Assembly: GCA_934746015.1 (NCBI GenBank) | Contig: CAKVEW010000003.1 | Location: 117,985-181,984, forward strand | Length of the DNA stretch: 64,000 nt | Direction: 5' to 3' | Origin: an uncultured Clostridium sp. | GTDB taxonomy: Bacteria > Bacillota > Clostridia > Clostridiales > Clostridiaceae | Shown: positions 53,087-62,117 of the stretch, one piece after another | How positions within the stretch are numbered: position 1 is the first letter of the stretch | How the letters are laid out: every line of letters begins with the position of its first letter | The notes under the pieces: model-generated | The model's input: only the letters and a program-made list of their open reading frames with translations | Told to the model about the DNA's origin: nothing | The model's database searches: none | Made by a program: the position numbers and the translations under genes

Positions 53087-53854
53087 TTAGAAGAATTCCA
53101 TTTTCCTTTTATTAAAATAAACACCTTTTAAACCAAGATCTTCTACGAATTTTAAAGCTAAATCAAAATTTCTATTTATATTTAAATGGCTATGTGCATC
53201 AGAACCTAAAGTTACATATTTGCCACCTAAATCTATATATAGGTTGTAAATATCTCTTAAAGCTTTATTTGCCTCTGGAATATGAAGGCGTGAAGTATTT
53301 AATTCTAATATCTTTCCCTTACTCAATAAAGTAGTGAAAATTTCTGAAAGTATATCTTTAAATTCAGTTACTAGGATTTCCTTGTTATCAAAGGAACAAT
53401 ATCTACATGGGTAATCTATATGAGATAATGCATCATAATTATTATAGATTTGAACACACTTTAACATATCTTCAAAGTAATAAGAGAAAAATTCTTTTTT
53501 ATTATAGTTTTGATGAATATATTCTTCGTATATATCTAAGCCTTTTACTGCATGTATTGATCCTAAAACAAAGTCAAAATCATAGCTTTTAGCAATAAGT
53601 TCATTGTCTAAAAAAGTATCCCTGGTTAATCCTATTTCAATTCCAAGTTTAACATTATCAGAGTGATATTTATCATATTCATTAAAGTAGCTAGTAATAT
53701 CAAATTTAAAGTCTTCTTTTATAGGATAGTCTAAATCCATGTGATCAGTAATTATTATCCCAATATTATTCTCTTTTCCTACTTTAATAGCATCATTTAT
53801 ATTCATGCTGCTATCTGTAGAATATTTTGAGTGCATATGGCTATCAAATATCAT
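53087..53854 (-). CDS. PHP-domain phosphatase, histidinol-phosphatase (HisK/HisJ) family
   Basis: The 255-residue protein has the PHP metal ligands: DSHMHSKYSTDSSM (HxH), IIITDHMDLDYP, the E in GIEIGLTRD, VLGSIHAVKG, LSHIDYPCRY and the C-terminal LGSDAHSHLNI (DxH). Members dephosphorylate histidinol phosphate or related compounds. No histidine biosynthesis genes are nearby, so the exact substrate is uncertain. AAGGAGGT precedes the minus-strand ATG 53854. Confidence 0.88.
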   Translation of the reverse strand: MIFDSHMHSKYSTDSSMNINDAIKVGKENNIGIIITDHMDLDYPIKEDFKFDITSYFNEYDKYHSDNVKLGIEIGLTRDTFLDNELIAKSYDFDFVLGSIHAVKGLDIYEEYIHQNYNKKEFFSYYFEDMLKCVQIYNNYDALSHIDYPCRYCSFDNKEILVTEFKDILSEIFTTLLSKGKILELNTSRLHIPEANKALRDIYNLYIDLGGKYVTLGSDAHSHLNINRNFDLALKFVEDLGLKGVYFNKRKMEFF

Positions 53855-53980
53855 TTATTTACCTCCTTTTTTATAATAAATTATAACATATTATTTCTAT
53901 AATTTGACTGTCAAATTATCTTGATTAATATTATTAATAAAGATAAAATTAAAGTACAATAAGGTAAAGGTTGTGGTATT

Positions 53981-54322
53981 ATGGAAAAATTATTTGAAGT
54001 AGAAGATTTAGTATTTTATAAGGAAGAATTCTTAGATAATATAGATGAATTTGAAGATATAATATATCTTATTAAAGAACTTAGTCCAAGTCTTAAATAT
54101 GAAAAGATAGAAGTAGTAGGAGAAAATGATTGCTGTGAGGCAACAAATGAAAATTATATAATAGAAATTCAAGGGTTTTTAAACGAAGAAGATGATTTCT
54201 TTACTAAGGAAGAAGTAGAATTATTAAGCAAGGAGAAGCCTATGGGAATCCTTGATATGTTTGTTATTAGAATATATAAGTGTTTAAACTGTCAAAAATG
54301 GATAATAGATATTTTAGAATAA
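53981..54322 (+). CDS. Hypothetical acidic protein with C-terminal CxxC (113 aa)
   Basis: Unrecognised. Very acidic helical N-terminal part (FEVEDLVFYKEEFLDNIDEF), a Cys pair CC near residue 49, and KCLNCQKWIIDILE at the C-terminus, a CxxC that could bind metal with the first pair. No signal or membrane segment. TAAAGGTTG lies upstream of ATG 53981. The TcaA-like gene starts 13 bases after the stop, so they are cotranscribed. Confidence 0.65.
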   Translation: MEKLFEVEDLVFYKEEFLDNIDEFEDIIYLIKELSPSLKYEKIEVVGENDCCEATNENYIIEIQGFLNEEDDFFTKEEVELLSKEKPMGILDMFVIRIYKCLNCQKWIIDILE

Positions 54323-54335
54323 AGGGTGAAAGATA

Positions 54336-55583
54336 TTGGGAAAGTTAGAGGAAGTACTTGATGCTTTAAGGAAATATTTTTGTGTATTAGTAGAAGATAT
54401 AAGTGACATTAAGCTTTCAAATTTAAAGGAATTCTTAATTAAGAGAAAATTTCTTTTAATAGGAATACTTGTACTTTTCACAGTAATTGGATTTAGCATT
54501 GGAAGCTATAAATCAAGTAAAAATATAATCTTAAGGAATTTAGAAATAGCATTAAAAGACAATAGTCCAGGTAAGATTTATAGAAAAGTTAAATTTGATG
54601 GGAAAAGAATAAGTAAAAAGGATTTTGAACCATTAGCTGAATATTATTCTGAAAATAAATCTAGAGTAAGTGCTGTAATAAAAGATTTAAAGGATAATGG
54701 AACAAGTGGTCACTTTACTTTAATTAATAAAAAAGTATTATTTTTAGATAACTACCATATAGAAATATCACCTGTAGCTATTAAAATTAATACAAATTTT
54801 GATAATGCTCAAATATATATAAATGATAAGGAAGTAGCAGCTACAAATATAAAAAGAGATTTAATTCCTGGGAAATATTTAATAAAAGGAAAACTAAATA
54901 CTTTGTATGGCGTAGTTGAAGAAGAAAAAGAAGTATATATAGTAGATAATATGGAATATAGTCTTAATATGTCAGCTTTAAATATAAGTTTAACCTCAAA
55001 TTTTGAAGATGCTGATGTATTTATTAATGATGAAGAAATTCATAAAAAAGTTAAGGATATAAAAAAATATGGACCTATTCCATTAAATAAAGAAATTAAT
55101 ATACAATTACAGAAAGAGTTTCCATGGGGAGTAATAAAGAGTGATAAGGTAAAAGTTTCTAGTTTGCCAAATATAAATATAGATATAAATATGGTAAATG
55201 AAAAGCTTATTGAGGATGTAAATGAAGCCACGAACATATTTTATTCTAGTGTTTTTAATGCACTAAATAGCTCAGATTCTTCATTAATTCTTAATTCTAA
55301 ACATGATACAAAAAATAAAATTTATGATAGCATAATAAGGGAAAGTTTATTTTTAAAAAATAATTATGAGCTTAATGATTTAAAAACTGAATTAAAAAGC
55401 AGTGAGTTCTATTATGAAAATGGAGCTTACAAAGGAAATGTAGTTATTAATTTAAATTATAATATTAAAAAGAAAATATTGCCCTTTTGGAATAATAACG
55501 TTGAAGAAATGTTTTTAACTAATATCGAATATGAAAATAACAATTGGATAATTAATGATGTACAAAAATTTAGTATAGATTAA
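54336..55583 (+). CDS. TcaA/YvbJ-like membrane-anchored envelope protein
   Basis: The 415-residue protein has a cytoplasmic N-terminal ~36 residues, one membrane segment (about residues 37-56, RKFLLIGILVLFTVIGFSIG), then extracytoplasmic domains: a helical SPGKIYRKVKFDGKRISKKDFEPLAEYY region, two PEGA-like beta modules (KINTNFDNAQIYINDKEV and SLTSNFEDADVFINDEEI), and a C-terminal NTF2-like region. This follows S. aureus TcaA and B. subtilis YvbJ, linked to glycopeptide susceptibility, but lacks their N-terminal zinc ribbon. TTG 54336 has AAAGGGTGA seven bases upstream. The M23 hydrolase gene follows 17 bases later. Confidence 0.78.
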   Translation: MGKLEEVLDALRKYFCVLVEDISDIKLSNLKEFLIKRKFLLIGILVLFTVIGFSIGSYKSSKNIILRNLEIALKDNSPGKIYRKVKFDGKRISKKDFEPLAEYYSENKSRVSAVIKDLKDNGTSGHFTLINKKVLFLDNYHIEISPVAIKINTNFDNAQIYINDKEVAATNIKRDLIPGKYLIKGKLNTLYGVVEEEKEVYIVDNMEYSLNMSALNISLTSNFEDADVFINDEEIHKKVKDIKKYGPIPLNKEINIQLQKEFPWGVIKSDKVKVSSLPNINIDINMVNEKLIEDVNEATNIFYSSVFNALNSSDSSLILNSKHDTKNKIYDSIIRESLFLKNNYELNDLKTELKSSEFYYENGAYKGNVVINLNYNIKKKILPFWNNNVEEMFLTNIEYENNNWIINDVQKFSID

Positions 55584-55600
55584 CTAATGGAGGTATAGTT

Positions 55601-56917
55601 ATGAGTAAAATTTTAAAAGCAATAACAATAACTGTTACTGTAGTTTTTTCAGCTAATTTTTTAGCTTTTGCGGAGACTGGCTCCTCTTTACAAGATAAAA
55701 TAAATGAAAATAAAAACCAAATTAATGATTTGGAAAATGAGAAAGATAAGATTGAAAATGAAATATATAATCAAAATGCTGAACTTAAAGGCATATTAGA
55801 TCAAATAAATGAAAAGAGTAGTGATTTAGAAGCCGCTAGGGAAGAAGTTAATTCCTATCAGGCAAAAATAGATGAAGTTCAAAATGAAATAGATAATATA
55901 AATAGTGAAATTTATAAATCTGAGGCTGAAATTGAAAGTAGGGAAAAGATAATTGAAGAAAAAGAAAAGGATGCTATAAGAATTAAGGAAAACATAGAAA
56001 AAAGGCTTAGGAATTACTATAAAATTGATATAGGAACTAATTACATATATTTAATTTTGAAAAGTGAAGACATACTTTCATTATTTAATAATATTCAGAA
56101 CATTTTTAGACTAATAAATTTTGATAAGAAATTAATTAATGAAGCAAAAGATATTCAAGCACAACTTGAAAAAGAAAAAGAAGAGATATCTAACCAATTA
56201 GCACAAATAGAAGAAGCTAAAAAAGCTATAGTAGCAAAACAAGATGAATTGAAAGAAGCTCAAAAAGAATACCTAGCTAAAGAAGAATATCATCAAAGTA
56301 AGATGAATGAATTAAATAATTTAGAATCTGAAAAATCTAATTTAATAGCTTCTTTAACAGATCAGGGAAATGATTTAGAAAGTCAAATAGGAGATTTGAT
56401 TTCTTATAACGCAGCACTTCAACAAGAATTAGATAATATATTTGCAGATATAAACAATGGAAATAATTCAGGAGGAGGACAAGCTAATCCACCAGAAGAA
56501 AGTGGGAGTGATGGAGTTCTAGGAGATCCAAGCACTGAAACATTCTTAAGACCAGGGTATGGCGTAGTTACTGATAATTATGGACCTAGAATAAATCCAG
56601 TTACTGGAGAAGCTGGCTTCCATACTGGAATAGATTTAGGAGATCCTTATGGAGCACCAGTTGCTGCATCTAAAAGCGGTGTAGTAGTTTATTCAGGATG
56701 GATTAGTGGTTATGGAAATACTATAATAATAGATCATGGTAGTGGAGTTCAAACCTTATATGCTCATAATAGTGAATTGCTTGTGTCTGTAGGTGAAACT
56801 GTATATAGGGGACAAACTGTTGCTTATGTGGGCTCTACAGGAATGAGTACAGGCCCTCATATACATTGGGAAATAAGAATTAATGGACAACATATAGATC
56901 CATCACCATATGTTTAG
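55601..56917 (+). CDS. Secreted peptidoglycan hydrolase, coiled-coil plus M23 peptidase
   Basis: The 438-residue protein has a signal peptide (about 1-25, cut after AFA), a long coiled coil (about 30-280; repeated KINENKNQINDLENEKDKIE-type heptads), a Gly/Pro-rich linker (NNGNNSGGGQANPPEE) and a C-terminal LytM/M23 domain with zinc ligands in GFHTGIDLGD, and GPHIHWEIRINGQ (HxH). PcsB/CwlO-like hydrolases of this plan cut cross-links and are often activated by FtsEX; those genes are not in the window. AGGAGGT-like GGAGGT precedes ATG 55601. Confidence 0.92.
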   Translation: MSKILKAITITVTVVFSANFLAFAETGSSLQDKINENKNQINDLENEKDKIENEIYNQNAELKGILDQINEKSSDLEAAREEVNSYQAKIDEVQNEIDNINSEIYKSEAEIESREKIIEEKEKDAIRIKENIEKRLRNYYKIDIGTNYIYLILKSEDILSLFNNIQNIFRLINFDKKLINEAKDIQAQLEKEKEEISNQLAQIEEAKKAIVAKQDELKEAQKEYLAKEEYHQSKMNELNNLESEKSNLIASLTDQGNDLESQIGDLISYNAALQQELDNIFADINNGNNSGGGQANPPEESGSDGVLGDPSTETFLRPGYGVVTDNYGPRINPVTGEAGFHTGIDLGDPYGAPVAASKSGVVVYSGWISGYGNTIIIDHGSGVQTLYAHNSELLVSVGETVYRGQTVAYVGSTGMSTGPHIHWEIRINGQHIDPSPYV

Positions 56918-56928
56918 ATACAATATGT

Positions 56929-56955
56929 AAAACTCCGTAAGGAGTTTTTTTCTTT
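56929..56955 (+). terminator. Rho-independent terminator after the M23 gene
   Basis: Arms AAAACTCC/GGAGTTTT with loop GTAA and a T run; same core as hairpins at 7913, 43839, 51809 and 63909. Confidence 0.9.
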
Positions 56956-57071
56956 ACAATTAAATATCTATTAGTAGAGTAATGGAATTGAGTTTTTTAA
57001 TAAATAATTTACATATAACTTATACTAAAAATTTGAAATTTAGCAATAATATACTATATAATAAAATAAAG

Positions 57072-57195
57072 AACCTGTACAAGAGTATTGCACAGGTTAA
57101 AGGGTTTTATGTTCATTTAAGAAAGGGAATAAATGAACATATGTGGGGTTTTATTAAAACTGTTAATAAATTATTAACAGTAGTATGGGCTACTT
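57072..57195. ncRNA. Cluster of four hairpins, possible structured RNA
   Basis: In 125 bases: AACCTGTACAA/TTGCACAGGTT (57072-57098, one mismatch), TATGTTCATTTA/TAAATGAACATA (57108-57141, perfect 12 pairs), ACTGTTAAT/ATTAACAGT (57159-57181) and AGTA/TACT (57182-57194). The motif GGGTTTTAT occurs after the first and second hairpins. The 74-codon frame over this region has no ribosome binding site. The rest of the gap (57207-57384) is AT-rich. Confidence 0.4.
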
Positions 57196-57384
57196 TAGTA
57201 AATTAATTATATACAAAACATATAATCTATATAAATATTATACTATTATTATAGTATAATTGGTCAAAAAATCCAATAGTTTTTATAAAAAAATCGAAAA
57301 TGGTAGTATTTTAAAATAATATATCATTTCTTGCTTAAATATATTCTTAAAATAAAATTAAAAATATATAAAATTTATGGAGAT

Positions 57385-57412
57385 TTGACTTAATTAAAGT
57401 ATATAATATAAA
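57385..57412 (+). promoter_or_regulatory. Promoter of the Cys-rich peptide gene
   Basis: -35 TTGACT (57385-57390) and -10 TATAAA (57407-57412), spacer 16 bases; the start codon follows 15 bases later with a GAGGTG site. Confidence 0.5.
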
Positions 57413-57426
57413 TTGAGGTGAATTAA

Positions 57427-57603
57427 ATGATAAATATTAATACAGAGGATTTATTGAAAGCTACCCCTGAATATGAAGAATATGATAAAAATGAGGCTAA
57501 GCTAACAGTAAAGGAATTAAGAGATTATGGTCTTCTTAAATGTGGGGGATGTTGCAGTACAAAAGGTGGAAAATCATCTTGTGGCTGTGGCAGTAGAAGA
57601 TAA
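57427..57603 (+). CDS. Small Cys/Gly-rich peptide (58 aa), unknown
   Basis: The predicted peptide has a charged, helical first part (MININTEDLLKATPEYEEYD) and a C-terminal CGGCCSTKGGKSSCGCGSRR with five cysteines. GAGGTGAAT lies just upstream of ATG 57427, and a promoter fits. I do not recognise the family. The tail could bind metal or be modified; there is no export or maturase gene next to it. Confidence 0.65.
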   Translation: MININTEDLLKATPEYEEYDKNEAKLTVKELRDYGLLKCGGCCSTKGGKSSCGCGSRR

Positions 57604-57683
57604 TAGAATAATCAAGCATTATTTATAAATAATATAATTAGTGTTTTTAATATAAATAGTATTTTATAAGGAGGGAATTAGGT

Positions 57684-58484
57684 GTGAGAAAACCTAGCAT
57701 ATTCAGTAGAGACTATGAGAGGCAAATGAGAAAAAGAAGAAAAAGAATAGCTATAATATCAATTTTGGGAGTCCTTATTATTGGTTTATTATTCTTAAAG
57801 ATAGCTATGAACAGCATAAACATGGATACATTAAGAAATAAAGTCCAAAATTGGATAGATGAAGATAATAAAGATGCTCAAGATGATACTAATAATATAA
57901 ATGAAGAAAATACACAAGAAGAGACAACACAAGAAGAAGCACCTAAGGAACCGGAAATTAAAACAATTGATTTAATTGTGAAAGAAGGAATTATATTAAA
58001 GGCAGAATATGAAGAAAATAATGGGGTAATTAAGTTTAAGGGGATAAAAGATGCTCCAAGTAATATTTATTACACTTTAAATCAAGACAAAAATTTAATC
58101 TTGACTATCGATGAAAATCAAGATATGAAGATATTTAATACTAATGCCAAAGAAGCAGTTATAACTAAAGATAATTATGTAGCTCCAAATGGAGAGGTAT
58201 TTAAAAAAGCAGCAGTTTTAGAAACATATAATGGCTATTTATGGAATGTAGATGCTAAATTTATTAGTAATACGAAAGTGGCATATATAAGTAATGTTCC
58301 ATACTTTGGATATGGTTTAAGTAAATATATTTGGGTAGTAGATTTAAATGATAATAGTCATAAAACTTTATGGAATTCTAAAGGAAAAGAAATAAAATTG
58401 GGCGAAATTCAAGAAAAAGGATTAGAAGTGACTATAGATGGAAATGTTAAATATATAAACTCAAATGGAGAATTAATAAATTAA
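57684..58484 (+). CDS. Hypothetical membrane-anchored protein (266 aa)
   Basis: A basic cytoplasmic start (RKPSIFSRDYERQMRKRRKR), one membrane segment (about residues 22-41), an acidic low-complexity linker (about 60-90; NINEENTQEETTQEEAPKEP) and a ~170-residue beta-rich extracytoplasmic domain (IYYTLNQDKNLILTIDEN, VPYFGYGLSKYIWVVDLND). No family recognised. GTG 57684 is supported by AAGGAGGG eight bases upstream. About 107 bases before trigger factor. Confidence 0.7.
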   Translation: MRKPSIFSRDYERQMRKRRKRIAIISILGVLIIGLLFLKIAMNSINMDTLRNKVQNWIDEDNKDAQDDTNNINEENTQEETTQEEAPKEPEIKTIDLIVKEGIILKAEYEENNGVIKFKGIKDAPSNIYYTLNQDKNLILTIDENQDMKIFNTNAKEAVITKDNYVAPNGEVFKKAAVLETYNGYLWNVDAKFISNTKVAYISNVPYFGYGLSKYIWVVDLNDNSHKTLWNSKGKEIKLGEIQEKGLEVTIDGNVKYINSNGELIN

Positions 58485-58591
58485 GGAAAATTAAATAAAC
58501 AAATATTTGAAAGTAAACAATATTCTATGTTATAATAAGCTAGTTATATCAATTATGATAGTATCTTACTATTTTAGGAGGAAAGAATACG

Positions 58592-59875
58592 ATGGAAGCT
58601 AAAATGGAAAAAATAGAGAAGAACATTGTGAAATTTGAAATTACAGTTGGAGCTGACAAGTTTCAAGAAGCTATAAAAAAGGCTTATAATAAAAATGTTA
58701 AGAATTTTAATGTGCCAGGATTCAGAAAAGGTAAAGTTCCAATGGCTATAGTAAAGAAGTACTATGGAGTTGGAGTTTTAATGGAAGATGCAATAAACTT
58801 TGCAATAGAAGGATCTTATTCAAAGGCATTAGAAGAAAATAACATAATTCCTGTTGACTATCCAAAGGTAGATATAGTAACAGCAGAAGAAGGAAAAGAT
58901 TTCGTTTATACTGCTGAAGTTACAGTTTACCCAGAAGTTGAATTAGGAGAATACAAGGGTTTAAATATTGAAAAACCATCTTACGAAGTAACAGAAGAAG
59001 ATTTAGCAGCAAGATTAAAAGAAATGCAAGAAAAAAATGCAAGAATTGAAACTAAAGAAGACGGAGAAGTAGCTACTGGTGATACAGCAGTTATTGACTT
59101 TAAAGGTTATGTTGACGATGTAGCTTTTGAAGGTGGAGAAGGTAAGGACTATTCACTTGAAATAGGTTCAGGTACTTTCATAGATAACTTTGAAGATCAA
59201 TTAATAGGTGCTAAGGCTGGAGATAAAGTTGAAGTTAATGTAACTTTCCCAGAAAACTATGGCAAAGAAGAATTAAACAATAAAAAGGCTAAGTTCGAAG
59301 TTTTAGTTAAAGAAATAAAAGTGAAGGAATTACCAGAAATTGATGATGAATTCGCTAAAGAAACTTCAGAATTTGATACATTAGAAGAATTAAAAGCTGA
59401 TTTAACTAAGAAAATGGAAGAAGCTAATTCAAATAGAGCTGAAAAAGAGTACGAGGAAGCTATAATTAAAGCAGTTGTAGAAAATGCAAATGTTGAAGTT
59501 CCATCAGTTATGATAGAAAAAGAAATTGATGCTATGGTTAGAAACTTAGAGCAAAGACTTCAATATCAAGGATTAAACTTAGAACAATATTTCCAATTTA
59601 CTGGAACAGATGAAGCTAAGATGAGAGATTATATGAAGGAAAATGCTGAAGTTAAGGTTAAGACTGATTTAGTATTAGAAGCAATTGAAAAAGCAGAAAA
59701 TATAGATGCAACTGAAGAAGAGTTAAAAGAAAAAGCTCAAGAAGTTGCTAAGATGTATTCAGCTGGCGATGATGAAAAAATGGTAGAATTACTATTAAAT
59801 AGTCAAAAAGCTGCACTTATAGCAGATGTAAAAGCATCAAAAACTGTAAATTTATTAGTAGAAAACAATAAATAG
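58592..59875 (+). CDS. tig: Trigger factor, ribosome-associated chaperone and prolyl isomerase
   Basis: The 427-residue protein has the ribosome-binding domain with the signature [11 protein letters not shown] (about 41-51, GFRxGxxP), the FKBP-type isomerase domain (about 155-245, [34 protein letters not shown]) and the helical C-terminal chaperone domain. It meets nascent chains at the ribosome. AGGAGG precedes ATG 58592. It is followed by its own terminator, so clpP is transcribed at least partly apart. Confidence 0.97.
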   Translation: MEAKMEKIEKNIVKFEITVGADKFQEAIKKAYNKNVKNFNVPGFRKGKVPMAIVKKYYGVGVLMEDAINFAIEGSYSKALEENNIIPVDYPKVDIVTAEEGKDFVYTAEVTVYPEVELGEYKGLNIEKPSYEVTEEDLAARLKEMQEKNARIETKEDGEVATGDTAVIDFKGYVDDVAFEGGEGKDYSLEIGSGTFIDNFEDQLIGAKAGDKVEVNVTFPENYGKEELNNKKAKFEVLVKEIKVKELPEIDDEFAKETSEFDTLEELKADLTKKMEEANSNRAEKEYEEAIIKAVVENANVEVPSVMIEKEIDAMVRNLEQRLQYQGLNLEQYFQFTGTDEAKMRDYMKENAEVKVKTDLVLEAIEKAENIDATEEELKEKAQEVAKMYSAGDDEKMVELLLNSQKAALIADVKASKTVNLLVENNK

Positions 59876-59885
59876 CAAAAATAGT

Positions 59886-59918
59886 AATTGCCAGAATTTA
59901 ATTCTGGCAATTATTTCA
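59886..59918 (+). terminator. Terminator after tig
   Basis: Perfect arms AATTGCCAGAATT/AATTCTGGCAATT with a one-base loop centre, followed by ATTTC; the T run is weak. Confidence 0.75.
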
Positions 59919-60029
59919 AATATTCATTAACAAATTAAATAAAATTTTATATAATTTAATATAATTAGTTTTTATGGAATGTGGATATATTATAAAAGAA
60001 GGTAAGTTTTAGAGAAGGAGGGAATTTAA

Positions 60030-60629
60030 ATGAGTTTAGTTCCAATGGTAGTAGAACAAACTAGTAGGGGAGAAAGATCTTACGATATTTTTTCAAGATT
60101 ATTAAAAGATAGAATAATAATGTTAAGTGGAGAAATAAATGATACAGTAGCTAATTTAGTAGTTGCTCAATTATTATTTTTAGAAAGTGAAGATCCAGAT
60201 AAGGATATCCATTTATACATAAATAGCCCAGGAGGATCCATAACTTCAGGAATGGCTATTTATGATACAATGCAATATGTAAAGCCAGATGTTTCAACTA
60301 TATGCATAGGTATGGCTGCATCAATGGGCTCTTTCTTGCTTTCATCTGGAGCAAAAGGAAAGAGATTTGCACTTCCAAACAGTGAAATTATGATTCATCA
60401 ACCACTAGGTGGTTTCCAAGGTCAGGCAACAGATTTTGATATTCACGCTAAGAGAATTTTAAAGATTAAAGAATCTTTAAATAAAATTTTAAGTGAAAAT
60501 ACAAATCAGCCATTAGAAAAAATTAAATCTGATGTTGAAAGAGATTACTTTATGGCAGCAGAAGAAGCTATGAATTATGGTTTGGTAGATAAAGTAATAA
60601 TTAAAAATGAAAAAGGTAGCAACGAATAA
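60030..60629 (+). CDS. clpP: ATP-dependent Clp protease proteolytic subunit
   Basis: The 199-residue serine peptidase assembles into the tetradecameric ClpP chamber. The catalytic triad is visible: S98 in GMAASMGS, H123 in MIHQPLGG and the Asp in [11 protein letters not shown] near 171. The N-terminal [24 protein letters not shown] is typical. AAGGAGGG precedes ATG 60030. No CtsR operator is visible in its upstream region, unlike clpB. It lies 33 bases before clpX. Confidence 0.98.
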   Translation: MSLVPMVVEQTSRGERSYDIFSRLLKDRIIMLSGEINDTVANLVVAQLLFLESEDPDKDIHLYINSPGGSITSGMAIYDTMQYVKPDVSTICIGMAASMGSFLLSSGAKGKRFALPNSEIMIHQPLGGFQGQATDFDIHAKRILKIKESLNKILSENTNQPLEKIKSDVERDYFMAAEEAMNYGLVDKVIIKNEKGSNE

Positions 60630-60661
60630 ATAGTTCTATCTTAACCAAGTGAGGTGAATTT

Positions 60662-61957
60662 ATGGCTAAATACGATGAGAAGAAACAATTAAAATGCTCT
60701 TTTTGTGGCAAAAATCAAGAGCAAGTAAAGAGATTAATTGCTGGGCCTGGAGTATATATTTGTGATGAATGTATAGATTTGTGCTCAGAAATAATAGCAG
60801 ACGAATTCGAAGAAAGCGTTGAGTTAGATACTACTAGTGTTCCTAAACCAAATGAGATAAAAAATTATTTAGATCAATATGTAATAGGTCAAGAAAAGGC
60901 TAAAAAGTCTTTATCTGTTGCTGTTTATAATCACTATAAAAGAATTAATTCTAACTTAGTAGAAGATGATATAGAACTTCAAAAAAGCAATATTCTTTTA
61001 TTAGGACCAACTGGTTCAGGTAAAACATTATTAGCTCAAACTTTAGCTAAGTTTTTAAATGTTCCTTTTGCTATAGCTGATGCTACAACTTTAACTGAGG
61101 CTGGATATGTAGGTGAAGATGTAGAAAATATCTTATTAAAACTTATACAAAATGCAGATTATGATATTGAAAGAGCAGAAAAGGGAATAATTTATATAGA
61201 TGAAATAGATAAGATTGCAAGAAAGTCAGAAAATCCATCTATTACAAGAGATGTATCAGGAGAAGGAGTTCAACAAGCGTTATTAAAGATACTTGAAGGA
61301 ACTACTGCTTCAGTGCCACCTCAAGGAGGAAGAAAACATCCTCATCAAGAGTTCTTACAAATAAATACTTCAAATATATTATTTATCTGTGGTGGAGCTT
61401 TCGATGGAATTGATAAAATAATTGAAAAAAGAACAGAAAAGAGTTCTATAGGTTTTGGTGCAAGTGTTAATTCAAAGCATAATAAAGATATTGGTAAGTT
61501 GCTTCAAGATATAATGCCTGGAGACTTATTAAAGTTTGGTCTTATACCTGAATTTGTAGGTAGATTACCAGTTGTAGTAACATTAGAATCATTAGATAAA
61601 GATGCTTTAATAAATATTCTAACAAAACCAAAAAATGCTTTAGTTAAGCAATATAGAAAGTTATTTGAAATAGATAATGTTCAATTAGACTTTACTGATG
61701 ATGCTTTAGAAGCTATAGCTAATGAAGCTATTAAGAGAAAAACAGGAGCCAGAGGATTAAGATCTATAGTAGAAGAAACTATGACAGAAATTATGTTTGA
61801 TATTCCTTCTGATGAGTCTATAGAAAAGGTTGTTATAAATCAAGAATGTATAACAGAAAAGAAAAATCCAGAAGTATTTAAGCTTCCTGAAGGAGAAGTT
61901 AGACCGCAATTAAAAGCAAAAAAAGTAAAGAAAAGAAAAGGTATAGAAACTGCCTAA
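60662..61957 (+). CDS. clpX: Clp protease ATP-binding subunit ClpX
   Basis: The 431-residue AAA+ unfoldase feeds ClpP. The N-terminal zinc-binding domain has four cysteines in [14 protein letters not shown] and [10 protein letters not shown]; Walker A GPTGSGKT lies near 120, the pore loop is GYVGED, Walker B is [10 protein letters not shown], and the sensor region is [12 protein letters not shown]. The ClpP-docking IGF-type loop appears as SIGFGA. AGTGAGGTG precedes ATG 60662. Followed by its own terminator. Confidence 0.98.
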   Translation: MAKYDEKKQLKCSFCGKNQEQVKRLIAGPGVYICDECIDLCSEIIADEFEESVELDTTSVPKPNEIKNYLDQYVIGQEKAKKSLSVAVYNHYKRINSNLVEDDIELQKSNILLLGPTGSGKTLLAQTLAKFLNVPFAIADATTLTEAGYVGEDVENILLKLIQNADYDIERAEKGIIYIDEIDKIARKSENPSITRDVSGEGVQQALLKILEGTTASVPPQGGRKHPHQEFLQINTSNILFICGGAFDGIDKIIEKRTEKSSIGFGASVNSKHNKDIGKLLQDIMPGDLLKFGLIPEFVGRLPVVVTLESLDKDALINILTKPKNALVKQYRKLFEIDNVQLDFTDDALEAIANEAIKRKTGARGLRSIVEETMTEIMFDIPSDESIEKVVINQECITEKKNPEVFKLPEGEVRPQLKAKKVKKRKGIETA

Positions 61958-61960
61958 TTG

Positions 61961-62004
61961 AAAAAACATCTTATTGTTATTTTTAACTTTAAGATGTTTT
62001 TTAT
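61961..62004 (+). terminator. Terminator after clpX
   Basis: A 13-base-pair stem AAAAAACATCTTA/TAAGATGTTTTTT (61961-61973 with 61990-62002) leading into T-rich sequence. Confidence 0.88.
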
Positions 62005-62087
62005 TTTTATTCAAAAATATTTTAAATAATAACATTTAAAATATTTTGTAGAAAAATAATGGTAAAGTATCCTTTTTCTATAGAATA

Positions 62088-62107
62088 TTAACTTAGCAAT
62101 AAGTTAA
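62088..62107. promoter_or_regulatory. Perfect palindrome upstream of lonB
   Basis: TTAACTTA and TAAGTTAA flank GCAA, ten bases before ATG 62118. It could be an operator or a small hairpin; no regulator can be named. Confidence 0.4.
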
Positions 62108-62117
62108 TAATATTTAT

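Noticed and set aside
56982..57206. 74-codon frame on the plus strand
   Set aside because: No ribosome binding site, no recognisable domain, and most of it consists of strong inverted repeats; better explained as structured non-coding sequence.
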